A stretch of 64,000 nucleotides of DNA from Vibrio genomosp. F10 str. ZF-129 (GTDB lineage Bacteria; Pseudomonadota; Gammaproteobacteria; Enterobacterales; Vibrionaceae), in the NCBI RefSeq assembly GCF_000287055.2, contig NZ_AJYQ02000010.1:62001-126000 (forward strand). The letters run 5' to 3'. Position numbers and translations under genes: made by a program. Shown piece after piece: positions 18,969-31,079 of the stretch. Under the pieces are notes generated by a model. That model ran no database searches. It was not told where the DNA came from and was given only the letters and a program-made list of their open reading frames with translations. How positions within the stretch are numbered: the stretch's first letter is position 1; each line of letters opens with the position of its first letter.

Positions 18969-19000
18969 AGTTATGCGTTGAAATTCATCAACGCATAACT
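18969..19000 (-). repeat. Hairpin after dapB
   Basis: A 12-bp perfect inverted repeat (AGTTATGCGTTG with CAACGCATAACT) around an 8-nt loop, starting 8 nt after the dapB stop. No U-tract follows, so it may protect the mRNA end or be a weak terminator. Confidence 0.55.
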
Positions 19001-19007
19001 ATTTACT

Positions 19008-19838
<831 letters not shown>

Positions 19839-19917
19839 TCAGGCATCTAACCTATGATCCATTGTATTTGATCGAACTCACACTAAACTATCAACAAACA
19901 CCAAATTTGACTAGCAC

Positions 19918-20316
19918 TTAGGCAAACTCTTTTATGACCTTTTCTAGTGTGGGTAGGTTTGCTTCTGGAAAACGATAGGCGTTCAGTTCTGAGATCCCCA
20001 CCCACTTTCCTAGCTGTCCTTCTTTTCCATAAGGCTCACCATTAAAGTCAGTGATCGTAATAAAGTCGAACTTGAGCGATTTTTCAGGGTAATCATATTC
20101 AACATAATGAAACGGTGCCTGCTTAGTCACTAAGATACCTATCTCTTCATGTAACTCTCGTATCATCGCCTGATCGATCGACTCATCTTGTTCAACCTTC
20201 CCTCCAGGAAACTCCCAAAAACCGCCTTTATGCAGATGTTCAGGTCGTTGGGTAATGTATATTTTTGACTTATCAGTGTTAAAAATGATAGCCGCAACAA
20301 TATGAATTCTTTTCAT
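19918..20316 (-). CDS. mutT: MutT, 8-oxo-dGTP diphosphatase
   Basis: A 132-residue Nudix hydrolase that removes oxidised dGTP from the nucleotide pool. The Nudix box is intact: GGKVEQDESIDQAMIRELHE then EIG, near residues 37-60. It lies downstream of secA, the usual place for mutT, but the secA terminator lies between them. Confidence 0.95.
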   Translation of the reverse strand: MKRIHIVAAIIFNTDKSKIYITQRPEHLHKGGFWEFPGGKVEQDESIDQAMIRELHEEIGILVTKQAPFHYVEYDYPEKSLKFDFITITDFNGEPYGKEGQLGKWVGISELNAYRFPEANLPTLEKVIKEFA

Positions 20317-20376
20317 TTAAAACTCGTTATGTTCTACGTATTTCTTTGTATTTAGGTTAAAGCACAGTATTTAGTT

Positions 20377-20401
20377 AAAAAAAGAGCCGCTAATGCGACT
20401 C
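20377..20401 (-). terminator. Terminator of secA
   Basis: GAGCCGC (20384-20390) pairs with GCGACTC (20395-20401) with one possible G-U pair, and seven Ts follow on the minus strand. It lies 20 nt after the secA stop. Confidence 0.8.
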
Positions 20402-20420
20402 GATTTAATTAGGTATTCAT

Positions 20421-23150
20421 TTAAGCTATTTTGCCGTGGCACTGCTTATATTTCTTACCGCTACCACACGGACAAGGTTCGTTACGTCCAACCTTTCTCT
20501 CATCACGAACAACAGGCTGGTGACCTTCTTCGTGTTCTGAGCTTTCATCCGCTAGCTGATTTTCTGCACTTGCGTGTTGAGCTTGGGCTCTGCGTGCCGC
20601 TTCTTCCGCTTGTGCACGACGTTGAGCTTCCATTCTTTCAACTTCTTCTTGCTGCTGTACTCGCACCTTTGACAAAATCGTAATCACGTCAAATTTTAAT
20701 GACTCGAGCATCCCTTCAAATAGCTCGAACGATTCACGCTTATACTCTTGTTTCGGGTTCTTTTGAGCGTAACCTCGAAGGTGAATACCTTGTCTAAGGT
20801 GATCCATCGCAGCTAGGTGCTCTTTCCAAAGCGTGTCGAGTGTTTGCAACATGACTGATTTTTCGAAGTTGCGCAGTACGCTTGCACCGACTACTTCTTC
20901 TTTCGACTTATACACTTCAACGGCGTAAGCCAGTAGCTTGTCACGCAACGCTTCTTCGTACAGCTTGTCGTCTTCATCAAGCCATGTTTGAATCGAAGCC
21001 TCTAGATCAAAATCATTTTTTAAGCGTTCTTCAAGGCCTGATACATCCCACATATCTTCTAAAGACTGAGGTGGGATGTACTCATCAATAATAGAGGTTA
21101 GGACGTCGTTGCGGTTGTGTTCGAGCATTTCGCTGATATCATCTGCACTCATTAACTCATCACGAAGTTCGTAAACCACTTTTCGCTGATCATTGGCAAC
21201 ATCATCGTACTCAAGCAATTGTTTACGAATATCGAAGTTGCGACCTTCAACTTTGCGCTGTGCTTTTTCAATAGAACGAGAAAGCATACGACTTTCAATC
21301 GCTTCACCTTCGTCCATACCACTTTGAATTAGACCTGCCATACGATCAGAGGTAAAGATACGTAACAACGAATCTTCCATCGATAGATAAAAACGAGATG
21401 AACCCGCATCACCTTGGCGGCCAGAACGTCCACGAAGTTGATTATCGATACGACGAGACTCATGACGCTCAGTACCTATAATATGAAGGCCACCTGAAGC
21501 TAGAACTTCATCATGCACTACTTTCCATGCACTCTTTATTTCTTGGATTTGTTCCTCTGTCGGGTTAGACAGTTGCTCAACTTTAGCCTGCCAACTTCCA
21601 CCAAGTACAATATCCGTACCACGACCTGCCATGTTGGTTGCGATAGTTACCGCGCTTGGCATACCAGCACTTGCTACAATTTCAGCTTCTTTTTCATGGA
21701 ACTTCGCGTTCAGGACATTATGTTTAATTTTGGCTTTTTTAAGCGCATTAGAAAGCAATTCTGATTTTTCAATCGAGACAGTACCAACCAGTGAAGGCTG
21801 ACCGTTAGCCACTCTTTCTTTAATGTCTTCAATGATAGCATTGAATTTATCTGCTTCAGTACGATAAACAACATCGGGCATATCATTACGAATCATTGGT
21901 TTATTGGTTGGAACAACCACTGTTTCTAAACCATAGATAGACTGAAATTCAAATGCTTCGGTGTCTGCCGTTCCTGTCATTCCAGACAGCTTTTCATACA
22001 GACGGAAAAAATTCTGGAATGTAATAGAGGCTAATGTTTGGTTTTCATTTTGAATTTTCACACCTTCTTTTGCTTCAACAGCTTGGTGTAAACCTTCAGA
22101 CCAGCGACGCCCTGGCATAGTACGGCCAGTATGTTCATCAACAATAACGACTTCGCCGTCTTCATTAACGATGTAATCAACATTTTTCTCAAACAACACG
22201 TGTGCACGAAGTGCGGCATTCACATGATGCAATAAACTGATGTTAGTCGGTGAATAGAGGGTATCCCCTTCTTCCATTAGTCCATTTTCCAACATGAGCT
22301 CTTCAACGAACTCTTGCCCAGTTTCAGTCAGATATACCTGCTTCGATTTTTCATCTAGGGTGTAATGCCCATCACCACGGTACTCTTCCGAATCTTCTTT
22401 TTCTTGACGCTGAAGTTCAGGAATCAGAGTGTTAATCTTAGCGTAAAGCTCAGAGCTATCTTCCGCTGGACCAGAAATGATAAGGGGTGTACGCGCTTCA
22501 TCAATTAAAATCGAATCGACTTCATCGACAACCGCAAAGAATCTTGCTCGTTGCACTCGGTCTTCATCACGGAAGGCCATATTATCGCGTAAATAGTCAA
22601 AGCCGAACTCGTTATTGGTTCCATACAAAATATCCGCTAGGTAAGATTCTTTCTTCTCTTGAGGAGGCATATTAGGAACATTAGTGCCAACCGTCATGCC
22701 TAAGAATTCAAACAGTGGACGGTTTGTTTCTGCATCACGTCGAGCCAGATAATCATTCACCGTGACGACATGAACACCCTTGCCAGGCAAGGCATTAAGA
22801 TAAGCAGGTAGAGTCGCGGTGAGTGTTTTACCTTCACCGGTACGCATCTCGGCAATTTTCCCTTCATTTAGGACCATGCCACCAAGGAGCTGAACGTCGA
22901 AGTGACGCATACCATAAACACGCTTCGATGCTTCACGGACCGTTGCAAATGCTTCAGGAAGTAAGTTATCTAACGACTCACCTTTTTCTAGGCGTTGACG
23001 AAATTCAACCGTCTTTGCTTTCAATTCTTCATCGGTAAGAGCTTCAAAAGTCGGCTCATAATTATTTATTTCTTTTACGATCTTTTTTAGACGACGCAAG
23101 GTTCGGTCATTGCGACTGCCAAAAACCTTCGTCATTAGATTAGTTATCAT
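20421..23150 (-). CDS. secA: SecA, preprotein translocase ATPase
   Basis: A 909-residue motor of Sec export. Walker A ([14 protein letters not shown]) lies near residue 102 and the DEAD-like box ([10 protein letters not shown]) near 209. The C-terminal zinc-binding tail [14 protein letters not shown], which binds SecB, is intact. The start matches E. coli SecA in register ([20 protein letters not shown]). There is no secM reading frame upstream; dciA is divergent instead. Confidence 0.99.
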   Translation of the reverse strand: MITNLMTKVFGSRNDRTLRRLKKIVKEINNYEPTFEALTDEELKAKTVEFRQRLEKGESLDNLLPEAFATVREASKRVYGMRHFDVQLLGGMVLNEGKIAEMRTGEGKTLTATLPAYLNALPGKGVHVVTVNDYLARRDAETNRPLFEFLGMTVGTNVPNMPPQEKKESYLADILYGTNNEFGFDYLRDNMAFRDEDRVQRARFFAVVDEVDSILIDEARTPLIISGPAEDSSELYAKINTLIPELQRQEKEDSEEYRGDGHYTLDEKSKQVYLTETGQEFVEELMLENGLMEEGDTLYSPTNISLLHHVNAALRAHVLFEKNVDYIVNEDGEVVIVDEHTGRTMPGRRWSEGLHQAVEAKEGVKIQNENQTLASITFQNFFRLYEKLSGMTGTADTEAFEFQSIYGLETVVVPTNKPMIRNDMPDVVYRTEADKFNAIIEDIKERVANGQPSLVGTVSIEKSELLSNALKKAKIKHNVLNAKFHEKEAEIVASAGMPSAVTIATNMAGRGTDIVLGGSWQAKVEQLSNPTEEQIQEIKSAWKVVHDEVLASGGLHIIGTERHESRRIDNQLRGRSGRQGDAGSSRFYLSMEDSLLRIFTSDRMAGLIQSGMDEGEAIESRMLSRSIEKAQRKVEGRNFDIRKQLLEYDDVANDQRKVVYELRDELMSADDISEMLEHNRNDVLTSIIDEYIPPQSLEDMWDVSGLEERLKNDFDLEASIQTWLDEDDKLYEEALRDKLLAYAVEVYKSKEEVVGASVLRNFEKSVMLQTLDTLWKEHLAAMDHLRQGIHLRGYAQKNPKQEYKRESFELFEGMLESLKFDVITILSKVRVQQQEEVERMEAQRRAQAEEAARRAQAQHASAENQLADESSEHEEGHQPVVRDERKVGRNEPCPCGSGKKYKQCHGKIA

Positions 23151-23466
23151 TTGCTATGAATCTCTCTAAATTTAGATCGAATGCGATCTACTCTAAATGC
23201 CTTCAGTCTTAACCAGTTTTAAACTAAGAATACTGAGATAAATCATGTATCACTGATATTGTGATGAGGCGTTAACATTTCAAGGCGATAGTTATAATTT
23301 GTGCCGATAGTGTAAGGAATTTTATCACTAACAACCAATAGGTGCGTCATTTGTTTGAAGCGCACTTAATTTTTTTTGAAAATTGGTTATCTATTGTGCC
23401 CATTTAACGCTATTACCTAGCTTCTAGATGCACTAAAATGAAATCAATACAACGCTTGGAACTGCT
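23151..23466. promoter_or_regulatory. secA-dciA divergent intergenic region
   Basis: A 316-nt region with no gene of meaningful length on either strand; the longest start-to-stop frame I noticed near secA is 11 codons. A perfect 7-bp hairpin (TAGATCG at 23173-23179, CGATCTA at 23184-23190) lies about 25-40 nt before the secA ATG. The promoters of both genes must lie here, but I could not assign them with confidence. Confidence 0.5.
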
Positions 23467-23928
23467 ATGAGAGATCACCGCCCAACCTTAACTCAAGAGC
23501 TACTGTCTGAATCAAAGCTCAACCAGATCCAGCAACACGCTAAAGAAATTTTGATTATTAATAGCGAACTTCAAAAATTTCTACCTGCCAATGTGGTTAA
23601 ACATTGCCGTGCAGCCAATGTTCGAGGAAGCCATTTGCTCATTGAAGTCGCAAGCGCTTCGATCAAAATGAAGCTTGATTATGACCGCTTAACCATTTTG
23701 AATCACTTACGCGCGGTGGGCTTTGCTCGTTTAATTTCGTTGGAAGTAAAAATCAACCCTAGCCTCTATCGAAAGACCGATTTGGCGAAAGAAAAAGACA
23801 TCCGTATAAAACGCCCGCCTATTTCCAAAAGTGCAGCACAGGCATTAATGGTCGTTGCTGAAATGGCGCCACAGAAAATACGAGATCGTTTGGAGCGTAT
23901 CGCTCAATTGGCAGATAAAGAAAAGTAG
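23467..23928 (+). CDS. dciA: DciA, replicative helicase loader/operator (DUF721)
   Basis: A 153-residue DUF721 protein. DciA loads or stimulates DnaB in bacteria without DnaC, including Vibrio. The KH-like N-terminal fold covers about residues 15-105 and a basic, probably disordered C-terminal part follows (KRPPISKSAAQ...). Its position divergent from secA is as I recall for Vibrio. Biochemical function is inferred from the family. Confidence 0.88.
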   Translation: MRDHRPTLTQELLSESKLNQIQQHAKEILIINSELQKFLPANVVKHCRAANVRGSHLLIEVASASIKMKLDYDRLTILNHLRAVGFARLISLEVKINPSLYRKTDLAKEKDIRIKRPPISKSAAQALMVVAEMAPQKIRDRLERIAQLADKEK

Positions 23929-24027
23929 ACAAAAAGAAGGAATAGGAAATAAGTCTGCGCAAGCAGCAACAATATCCTGCTCGACGTTTTAACTATCTAA
24001 TAATTTGCGTTAACAATATTGGAAGTT

Positions 24028-24060
24028 AAAAAAACCAGACTTATCAGTCTGGTTTTTTTT
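24028..24060. terminator. Bidirectional terminator between dciA and lpxC
   Basis: ACCAGAC (24034-24040) and GTCTGGT (24047-24053) form the stem. Eight Ts follow on the plus strand and seven on the minus strand, so it can end both convergent transcripts. Confidence 0.88.
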
Positions 24061-24065
24061 ATAAT

Positions 24066-24983
24066 CTAAGCAATAACGAAACTAGGGTCCGCAAACGCTA
24101 CTGGAGAGCCAGCCGCCTCTTCAAACGTCGCCCATTCCCATGCTTCTTGATCGGCAAGAACCGCTCTTAAAAGTTGGTTATTCAAACCATGGCCTGATTT
24201 ATAAGCTCGGAATTCACCGATAATGGCGTGTCCGCACATGTATAAATCACCAATTGCGTCGAGGACTTTATGGGTCACAAACTCGTTAGCAAAACGAAGG
24301 CCTTCTTCATTAAGAATACGGTATTCGTCAAGTACGATAGCACAATCAAAGCTACCGCCTAAACACAGATTCTGCGATTGAAGATACTCAATATCACGCA
24401 TAAAACCGAAGGTACGAGCACGAGAGATGTCTTTGATAAACCCTTGAGAAGAGAAATCAAACTGCAATCGTTGTTCATCGATCTCTATTGCAGGGTGATC
24501 GAATTCAATCTCGAAATCCATACGGAAGCCATTAAACGGAACAAACTCTGCCCACTTATCTCCATCTTCAAAACGTACTGGTTTTTTAATACGAATAAAG
24601 CGTTTTGGTGAGTTTAGAGTTTCAATACCGGCCTGCTGTAATAAGAATACAAATGGGCTCGCACTGCCATCCATAATCGGAATTTCAGGTGCATCAACTT
24701 CAACGATTACGTTATCAATCCCCATACCTGCAAGCGCCGCATTGAGGTGCTCTACCGTCGAGATTCTGACACCGTCTTCATTAACTAAAGCAGTACAAAG
24801 CATGGTATCTCTTACTGACTCAGGGTCAGCAGGGAAATCGACAGGAGGATTGACATCGGTACGACGATAAATAATACCGGTGTTTGCAGCAGCAGGGCGA
24901 AGAGTAAGTGTGACTTTACGACCAGAGTGGAGTCCCACACCAGTTGTTTTCACTATCTCTTTCAATGTACGTTGTCTAATCAT
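24066..24983 (-). CDS. lpxC: UDP-3-O-acyl-N-acetylglucosamine deacetylase
   Basis: A 305-residue zinc hydrolase for the committed step of lipid A synthesis. Zinc ligands are visible in [10 protein letters not shown] (His79 type) and [11 protein letters not shown], and the general-base His lies in [11 protein letters not shown]. It is the last gene of the dcw cluster, 98 nt after ftsZ. Confidence 0.98.
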   Translation of the reverse strand: MIRQRTLKEIVKTTGVGLHSGRKVTLTLRPAAANTGIIYRRTDVNPPVDFPADPESVRDTMLCTALVNEDGVRISTVEHLNAALAGMGIDNVIVEVDAPEIPIMDGSASPFVFLLQQAGIETLNSPKRFIRIKKPVRFEDGDKWAEFVPFNGFRMDFEIEFDHPAIEIDEQRLQFDFSSQGFIKDISRARTFGFMRDIEYLQSQNLCLGGSFDCAIVLDEYRILNEEGLRFANEFVTHKVLDAIGDLYMCGHAIIGEFRAYKSGHGLNNQLLRAVLADQEAWEWATFEEAAGSPVAFADPSFVIA

Positions 24984-25014
24984 CTACTACCCTTAATAAA
25001 CTTGCTACATATAT

Positions 25015-25067
25015 CGGTCTGCTGTGACACAGACCGGGCATGCTAACATAATTTTGAACACTGTCAA
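25015..25067 (-). promoter_or_regulatory. lpxC promoter and hairpin
   Basis: On the minus strand, TTGACA (25062-25067) and TAGCAT (25040-25045) with a 16-bp spacer. Just downstream a 7-bp stem (CGGTCTG 25015-25021, CAGACCG 25030-25036) would lie in the leader. The hairpin lacks a U-tract; it may be a weak ftsZ terminator or leader element. Confidence 0.5.
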
Positions 25068-25081
25068 ATTACGTACAGTTA

Positions 25082-26290
25082 TTAATCAGCTTGACGACGT
25101 AAAAATGCCGGAATATCTAAATATGCATTTTCTTTCTCAGGCTTAGGCGCTGTTGCTGCTTGTCCTGAGTTTGACGTTGTCGGTGTCGTTGCTGTTTGAG
25201 CGGCAACTTGAGGTTTTTCTTGCAAAGGCTGTGCCGCCTTTTCCTCAGTTTTCGCTGGTGCTGAAGTTTGTGGCTGAGTAACCGGAGCTACTTTCGCTTT
25301 ACCGCCAGCAACCAATGTAATATCAGGTTTCTTCTCTGTGCCGATACCAGTAGCAACCACTGTCACTCGGATTTCATCAGTCATGTCTGGATCAAGAGAA
25401 GTACCAATCACAACCGTTGCATTATCAGAGGCGAATGCTTTAACAGTGTTACCCACTGTCTCAAACTCATCTAAGCGCATATCTAGACCCGCTGTAATGT
25501 TAACAAGAACACCACGCGCACCCGCTAAATCAATGTCTTCCAATAATGGACTGGAAATGGCGGTTTCAGCCGCTTCTTCAGCACGGTCTTCACCTCTTGA
25601 AACACCACTGCCCATCATTGCATGACCCATTTCTGACATCACTGTTCGTACATCGGCAAAATCGACGTTAATCATGCCTGGGCGAGTGATCAGCTCGGCA
25701 ATACCTTGAACCGCATTTTTCAGTACATCGTTAGCACTGCCAAACGCTTCTAGCAAAGTCACGCCGCGTCCAAGAACTTTAAGCAACTTCTCATTAGGGA
25801 TCGTAATTAATGAGTCAACATGCTTAGATAGCTCTTCAATACCCTGTTCAGCAAAGGCTAAACGTTTTTTACCTTCAAAGCTGAATGGCTTAGTGACAAC
25901 AGCAACGGTCAATACACCTAATTCTTTTGCTACTTCAGCGATAACTGGCGCAGCACCTGTTCCAGTACCACCGCCCATTCCAGCGGCTATAAATACCATA
26001 TCGGCACCGCTCAGAACTTCTTTAATTCTTTCTCGATCTTCCAATGCTGCATCTCGGCCAACCTGAGGGTTAGCGCCTGCACCAAGACCTTTAGTGATAT
26101 CACCACCAATCTGAATAACGCTGTTAACACTCGTTTTACGAAGTGCTTGTGCATCCGTGTTGACACTGATGAATTCTACGCCTTCAATAGACTCACGCAC
26201 CATGTGTTCAACGGCATTACCACCACCGCCACCAACTCCAACGACTTTGATTACGGCATCGTCAGACATTTCCATCATCGGTTCAAACAT
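25082..26290 (-). CDS. ftsZ: FtsZ, tubulin-like division GTPase
   Basis: A 402-residue protein that polymerises into the Z-ring. The GTP-binding signature [10 protein letters not shown] (near residue 104) and the catalytic NVDFADVRT loop (near 207) are intact. A variable linker rich in Q, A, P and T (about 318-385) is followed by the conserved tail DIPAFLRRQ that binds FtsA and ZipA. It is 30 nt after ftsA. Confidence 0.99.
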   Translation of the reverse strand: MFEPMMEMSDDAVIKVVGVGGGGGNAVEHMVRESIEGVEFISVNTDAQALRKTSVNSVIQIGGDITKGLGAGANPQVGRDAALEDRERIKEVLSGADMVFIAAGMGGGTGTGAAPVIAEVAKELGVLTVAVVTKPFSFEGKKRLAFAEQGIEELSKHVDSLITIPNEKLLKVLGRGVTLLEAFGSANDVLKNAVQGIAELITRPGMINVDFADVRTVMSEMGHAMMGSGVSRGEDRAEEAAETAISSPLLEDIDLAGARGVLVNITAGLDMRLDEFETVGNTVKAFASDNATVVIGTSLDPDMTDEIRVTVVATGIGTEKKPDITLVAGGKAKVAPVTQPQTSAPAKTEEKAAQPLQEKPQVAAQTATTPTTSNSGQAATAPKPEKENAYLDIPAFLRRQAD

Positions 26291-26320
26291 TTGTTATCTC
26301 CGTTTTTCCTGCTATTCAGG

Positions 26321-27583
26321 TTAAAACTCTTTTTGTATCCAATTACGTAAACGACCCATTAAACTCGACATTGATTGGCGTTTAGGTTCGCTGTATTCAA
26401 TGTCATCGCTTATTTGACTGTCTTTTGCGTAATGAAGTAAACCAACAGCCGTAGAATGATACGGCTCTTTTACATAATCTGTTAAGCCACTCACTTCCAG
26501 TGGCTTACCAACACGAACTTGATTGCGGAATACTCGTTCCGCACATTCTACCAATCCTTCAATCTGTGCTGCACCTCCAGTGAGGACAACTCCAGCGGCA
26601 AGGTGATGCTTTATGCCATCTTCTCGCAGCTTTGACTGAACAGTATCAATAGTTTGATTAACTAGGCCCATCAGTTCGGTATAGCGCGGCTCTATGACTT
26701 CAGACAAGGTCTGTCTTTGTAAGCTTCGAGATGGACGCCCACCAACACTTGGAACATTAACTGTATCATCTTTACTGACTAGCTCACTCAGTGCGCAGCC
26801 GTATTTTACTTTTATTTCTTCTGCGTCACTCACGGGTGTCCCAAAAGCAAAAGCGATATCACTGGTGACGGCATTACCTGCGTATGAGAAGACTTCAGTA
26901 TGACGTAACGCACCGCCCGTCCAGATAGAGACATCCATAGTACCAGCGCCAATATCTACGACACAAACACCGAGTTCACGTTCGTCTTCAGTGATAACAG
27001 CATTACTCGACGCTAAGCCTGAATAAACAAGCTGCTCGACAACCAACCCACAACGCTCGACCGCTTTAACCAGGTTTTTAGCCATATCATTGTGGCTAGA
27101 GATCAAATGGACGCTCACTTCCATTCGCACACCGGAAAGCCCAAGTGGATTTTTGATTCCCTCTTGGTAATCAATGGTAAACTCTTGCGGTATTACGTGA
27201 AGAATTCTAAGTTCATCACCTATTTTAATCGATTTTGCCGTATGAATAGCCCGGTCCATATCTTCTTGAGTCACTTCCTCTTCAGATATTGTTCCCATGC
27301 CTTTTTCGATACGACTAGCAATGTGACGTCCAGATAACGATAAAAATACATTCTTAATTTGGCACTCTGCCATCAGTTCAGCTTGATCGATTGCTCGTTG
27401 TACTGACTTAACAACAGACTCTAAATCATTAACGCCACCTTTATCCATACCACGGGATGGGCTTGTGCCTGCTCCGATGATATTGATCTGACCATCTGGT
27501 AGCACCTCACCAACTAATGCTGATATGGTCGCTGTACCTATATCTAGACCAACAATTAAATTGTCATCAACAACCTTAGTCAT
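26321..27583 (-). CDS. ftsA: FtsA, actin-like division protein
   Basis: A 420-residue protein that anchors FtsZ to the membrane. The actin/Hsp70-type nucleotide motifs (GLDIGTATISALVGE near residue 13 and VVDIGAGTMDVSI near 208) are present. The C-terminal amphipathic helix (SLMGRLRNWIQKEF) is the membrane-targeting sequence. Its start overlaps the end of ftsQ by 8 bp. Confidence 0.98.
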   Translation of the reverse strand: MTKVVDDNLIVGLDIGTATISALVGEVLPDGQINIIGAGTSPSRGMDKGGVNDLESVVKSVQRAIDQAELMAECQIKNVFLSLSGRHIASRIEKGMGTISEEEVTQEDMDRAIHTAKSIKIGDELRILHVIPQEFTIDYQEGIKNPLGLSGVRMEVSVHLISSHNDMAKNLVKAVERCGLVVEQLVYSGLASSNAVITEDERELGVCVVDIGAGTMDVSIWTGGALRHTEVFSYAGNAVTSDIAFAFGTPVSDAEEIKVKYGCALSELVSKDDTVNVPSVGGRPSRSLQRQTLSEVIEPRYTELMGLVNQTIDTVQSKLREDGIKHHLAAGVVLTGGAAQIEGLVECAERVFRNQVRVGKPLEVSGLTDYVKEPYHSTAVGLLHYAKDSQISDDIEYSEPKRQSMSSLMGRLRNWIQKEF

Positions 27584-28358
27584 CCGTACTCTCTTGTGCT
27601 AAATCCGGTTCAGGGAACCAACCAACGGCAGCTCCGGTATCATATCTAAGGTCGATGTAGCTGACTCGCTCAGCGTCATTTCCTAAATTCTTATACAGAG
27701 AAATAAAACGAGCAATACGCTCGTTCATTGATTCTTTACCTAATTCTAAACGCATACCGTTATCTAGAATTATTTGCCAAGCTCTTCGGTCATTCAAAAC
27801 TAATGATTGAATATTTAGACCTAGCGCTTGAAACAGTGGTGCGATGTCGCGCCAAGTCGTTAAAACATATTCATTACTGCCAGCCGGACCATAAAGTTTG
27901 ACTCGGTCTCCAACTAACTGGCCAATGTCGCCATTGAATACGCGACCTTTAGTATTGAGTAAGGTACTTCCATTCCATATCGCTTCAGCCTGATGTTCGG
28001 TCAAAAAAACCTTTATCGTATCAGGCCACTGCTTACGAATGGATACCTGAGAAACCCAAGGGATAGACTGTACTGTCTCTTGCAAAGACTCGATATCTTG
28101 AGACATAAACGTACCGATATGTTCAAGTCTAGCAAAAGAGTGTTGCACATCGCGAGGGGTCACGTACTCTAATTCCCCTTGCACCACTATCTTTGACAGC
28201 GGAAGCCTTTGATCATCCCACATCCAAGACAATGTTGAATAAAGCAATGTACTAATGAGCCAAACCACAGCCAACAAAAAAAGACTACCCGCAGCGTGCC
28301 TTTGAGCTAATGGCAGATACGTAACACGACGGCCTTCACTTAAATGAGTCTTAATCAA
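27576..28358 (-). CDS. ftsQ: FtsQ, division protein with POTRA domain
   Basis: A 260-residue bitopic protein. A short cytoplasmic N-terminus, one membrane segment (about 24-46) and a periplasmic POTRA plus beta domain are visible. It links early and late divisome components. The start codon is TTG at 28356-28358, nine bases after AAGGA; no ATG or GTG is available nearby in frame. It lies after a 186-nt gap following murC with its own promoter. No ddl gene lies in this gap, unlike in E. coli. Confidence 0.95.
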   Translation of the reverse strand: MIKTHLSEGRRVTYLPLAQRHAAGSLFLLAVVWLISTLLYSTLSWMWDDQRLPLSKIVVQGELEYVTPRDVQHSFARLEHIGTFMSQDIESLQETVQSIPWVSQVSIRKQWPDTIKVFLTEHQAEAIWNGSTLLNTKGRVFNGDIGQLVGDRVKLYGPAGSNEYVLTTWRDIAPLFQALGLNIQSLVLNDRRAWQIILDNGMRLELGKESMNERIARFISLYKNLGNDAERVSYIDLRYDTGAAVGWFPEPDLAQESTDD

Positions 28359-28439
28359 AGTCCGTAGTCCTTAGCTTGGCCAGCAAACTGTCTCTATTCT
28401 ACCCAACAATAGAGGTAAAGCATTCACTTTAACCTTGGG

Positions 28440-28467
28440 ATTATACTGAGCTAACCAAAAGTATCAA
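28440..28467 (-). promoter_or_regulatory. Sigma70 promoter of ftsQAZ
   Basis: On the minus strand, TTGATA (28462-28467) and TATAAT (28440-28445) with a 16-bp spacer, about 75 nt before the TTG start. It would let ftsQ, ftsA and ftsZ be transcribed apart from the upstream mur genes. Confidence 0.75.
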
Positions 28468-28544
28468 ATACGAAATGTGAGTTTTCTTAACCTGATTTCA
28501 GTTAACTTCTCAAAACTCTCAAATTTGACATACTTGCCTATCGT

Positions 28545-29999
28545 TTAGCGCATCTTATTAATATTTAGCTCAAGAGTGGCAAGCTGCTTCGCTACTTTGC
28601 CCACATCACCTGCACCTTGAGTTAAAACTAGGTCACCATCTTGTAAAACATTCGCTAAAACAGCAGGTAATGATTCTGTATCAGCGACGAAAATAGGGTC
28701 GATTCTGCCTCGGCTACGAATCGTGCGACATAAGGCACGGCCATCAGCCCCTGCGATAGGCTGCTCTCCAGCAGGGTAGACATCAAGCATCAGCAACACG
28801 TCAACTTGATCGAGAACATTCGCAAAATCATCATACAAATCACGAGTTCGTGAATATCGATGCGGTTGGAATATCATCACCAGGCGTTTTTCTTCCCAGC
28901 CACTTCTTGCCGCTTTTATCGTAACATCAACTTCTGTTGGGTGATGTCCGTAATCATCAACAAGCATGGCCTGACCACGGCCAGTATCAAATTCCCCTAA
29001 ATGCTCAAATCGGCGACCTGTACCTTCAGTACCAATCATGGCAGAAAGAATCGCTTCATCGCCAATATCGTCTTCAGTGGCAACGGCTATCGCAGCAGAT
29101 GCATTTAATGCATTGTGTCGACCTGGAATGTTTAAGGTAATATCAAGGTTTGCTTTACCCTTTCGTACCACCGTGAATTTACCCTGCTGACCATTTTGTT
29201 GATAGTTTTCAAGGCGAACATCAGCGTCTTCCGAAAAGCCGTAAGTAATGACTTGGCGGCTAATACGTGGAATCAACTCTCTCACTACAGGATCATCAAT
29301 ACACACAATAGCTTGACCGTAAAATGGGAGATTATGTAAGAAGTCGATAAAGGTCTGTTTTAATACCTCAAAGTCACCACCGTAGGTATCCATGTGATCC
29401 GCTTCGATGTTTGTCACAATACTGACCATAGGCTGTAGATGTAAAAATGAGGCATCACTTTCATCGGCTTCAGCGATCAAAATCCGGCTAGAACCTAGGC
29501 GAGCATTGGTGCCAACACTTTTAACCAGGCCACCATTAACAAACGTAGGATCTAAGCCCGCTTCTGAATAGATCTGCGTAACGAGCGCTGTAGTGGTGGT
29601 TTTACCATGAGTGCCAGCAACAGCAATACCATGGCGAAAACGCATGAGTTCTGCCAGCATTTCAGCACGTCGTACAATCGGAATCCTCAATTCACGAGCC
29701 GCAACAATCTCTGGATTCTCTTCGTTGATGGCGGTTGAAACAACAACAACACTGGCCTCTTCAACATTACTTGCTTGATGGCCTATGTAAACCATTGCGC
29801 CTTTTGAAGATAACCTTGTAGTGACAGGGTTTTGAGCAAGATCAGACCCTGTGATTTGGTAACCTTCGTTGAGCAGAACTTCTGCAATACCGCTCATACC
29901 AGCACCACCGATACCAATGAAATGAATGCTTTTTACGCGACGCATCTCTGGGACTATTGCTCTGATTTGGGCTAGATCTTGTGTATGTTTAATGGTCAT
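28545..29999 (-). CDS. murC: UDP-N-acetylmuramate-L-alanine ligase
   Basis: A 484-residue Mur ligase adding the first residue of the stem peptide. The N-terminal [19 protein letters not shown] binds the UDP-substrate and [13 protein letters not shown] (near residue 120) is the ATP loop. It follows murG by 12 nt. Confidence 0.98.
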   Translation of the reverse strand: MTIKHTQDLAQIRAIVPEMRRVKSIHFIGIGGAGMSGIAEVLLNEGYQITGSDLAQNPVTTRLSSKGAMVYIGHQASNVEEASVVVVSTAINEENPEIVAARELRIPIVRRAEMLAELMRFRHGIAVAGTHGKTTTTALVTQIYSEAGLDPTFVNGGLVKSVGTNARLGSSRILIAEADESDASFLHLQPMVSIVTNIEADHMDTYGGDFEVLKQTFIDFLHNLPFYGQAIVCIDDPVVRELIPRISRQVITYGFSEDADVRLENYQQNGQQGKFTVVRKGKANLDITLNIPGRHNALNASAAIAVATEDDIGDEAILSAMIGTEGTGRRFEHLGEFDTGRGQAMLVDDYGHHPTEVDVTIKAARSGWEEKRLVMIFQPHRYSRTRDLYDDFANVLDQVDVLLMLDVYPAGEQPIAGADGRALCRTIRSRGRIDPIFVADTESLPAVLANVLQDGDLVLTQGAGDVGKVAKQLATLELNINKMR

Positions 30000-30011
30000 A
30001 GATTTATCTCG

Positions 30012-31079
30012 TTAGTTACTCAGGGCAATAATGGCATCGGCGACGATTTGATCCGCTTCAAGCATCGCAGCACCTCTCGCGTTGCTTGCCATCTTTAACA
30101 ATGTTGGTCGGTCTAATTCTTTAATCATGTCAGCCAGTTTTTTTACCGTGAGTTCTGGCTGTTCTATCATTTTCGCAGCGCCACATTCTACCAAATGATC
30201 GGCATTGAGTGCCTGCTGGCGATCTTTGTGCATGAATGGGATAAAAATCGCCCCGACTCCAGCGGCTGAAAGCTCAGAAACCGTTAAGGCTCCGGATCGG
30301 CAAACCACCAAGTCTGCCCATTGATACGCCGCTGCAACATCATCAATAAAATCAACCGCCTCAAAATTAGCAACATGATGCTGTTGATAAAGCTCGCTAA
30401 CGTCGGTTTGATTGTTTCGCCCGGCTTGATGAAGGATCTGATACTGATCACCGAGTTGCCCCATCACTTCCGGTAAGGTGTGATTTAAAATTCGTGCTCC
30501 CTGACTTCCGCCCATGACAAGTATCCGAATTGGGGTGCTACGCGCTGCCAAGCGACTTTCAGGATCCGTAATGGCCGCTACATCCTCTCGTACTGGGTTA
30601 CCGACAACTTGTGCATCAGGAAAAGCACCAGGAAACGCCTGAAATACTTTTTTGGCAATCTTGGACAACCACTGATTGGTTAGCCCCGCAACGGCATTTT
30701 GTTCATGAAGTACAACAGGGACACCACTCAACCAGGCAGCAATGCCACCAGGCCCACTTACATACCCGCCCATACCAAGTACAACGTCAGGTTGCCAAGC
30801 TTTAATGTAGTTTCGAGCCTGTAATATCGCCGCCAAGATTTGAAATGGTGCTTGAAGAAGACCCACCATTCTTTGGCCTCGAATCCCTTTCACTTTGATA
30901 AAATCAATTTCGATACCGTGCTTTGGAACTAGATCGGCTTCCATACGGTCAGCCGTGCCTAACCAACGAATATCCCAGCCCTGTTGCTGAAGTTTCTTGG
31001 CCACGGCTAATCCCGGAAAAACATGTCCTCCAGTCCCTCCAGCCATCACCAGTAATCGTTTATTCTTTTTCATTATCAT
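30012..31079 (-). CDS. murG: MurG, lipid II-forming GlcNAc transferase
   Basis: A 355-residue GT28 glycosyltransferase that converts lipid I to lipid II at the inner membrane. G-loops [10 protein letters not shown] (near 13) and [10 protein letters not shown] (near 190) and the HEQNAVAG motif are present. The reading frame overlaps the end of ftsW by 20 nt. The first ATG was kept; a second ATG two codons in is equally plausible. Confidence 0.98.
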   Translation of the reverse strand: MIMKKNKRLLVMAGGTGGHVFPGLAVAKKLQQQGWDIRWLGTADRMEADLVPKHGIEIDFIKVKGIRGQRMVGLLQAPFQILAAILQARNYIKAWQPDVVLGMGGYVSGPGGIAAWLSGVPVVLHEQNAVAGLTNQWLSKIAKKVFQAFPGAFPDAQVVGNPVREDVAAITDPESRLAARSTPIRILVMGGSQGARILNHTLPEVMGQLGDQYQILHQAGRNNQTDVSELYQQHHVANFEAVDFIDDVAAAYQWADLVVCRSGALTVSELSAAGVGAIFIPFMHKDRQQALNADHLVECGAAKMIEQPELTVKKLADMIKELDRPTLLKMASNARGAAMLEADQIVADAIIALSN

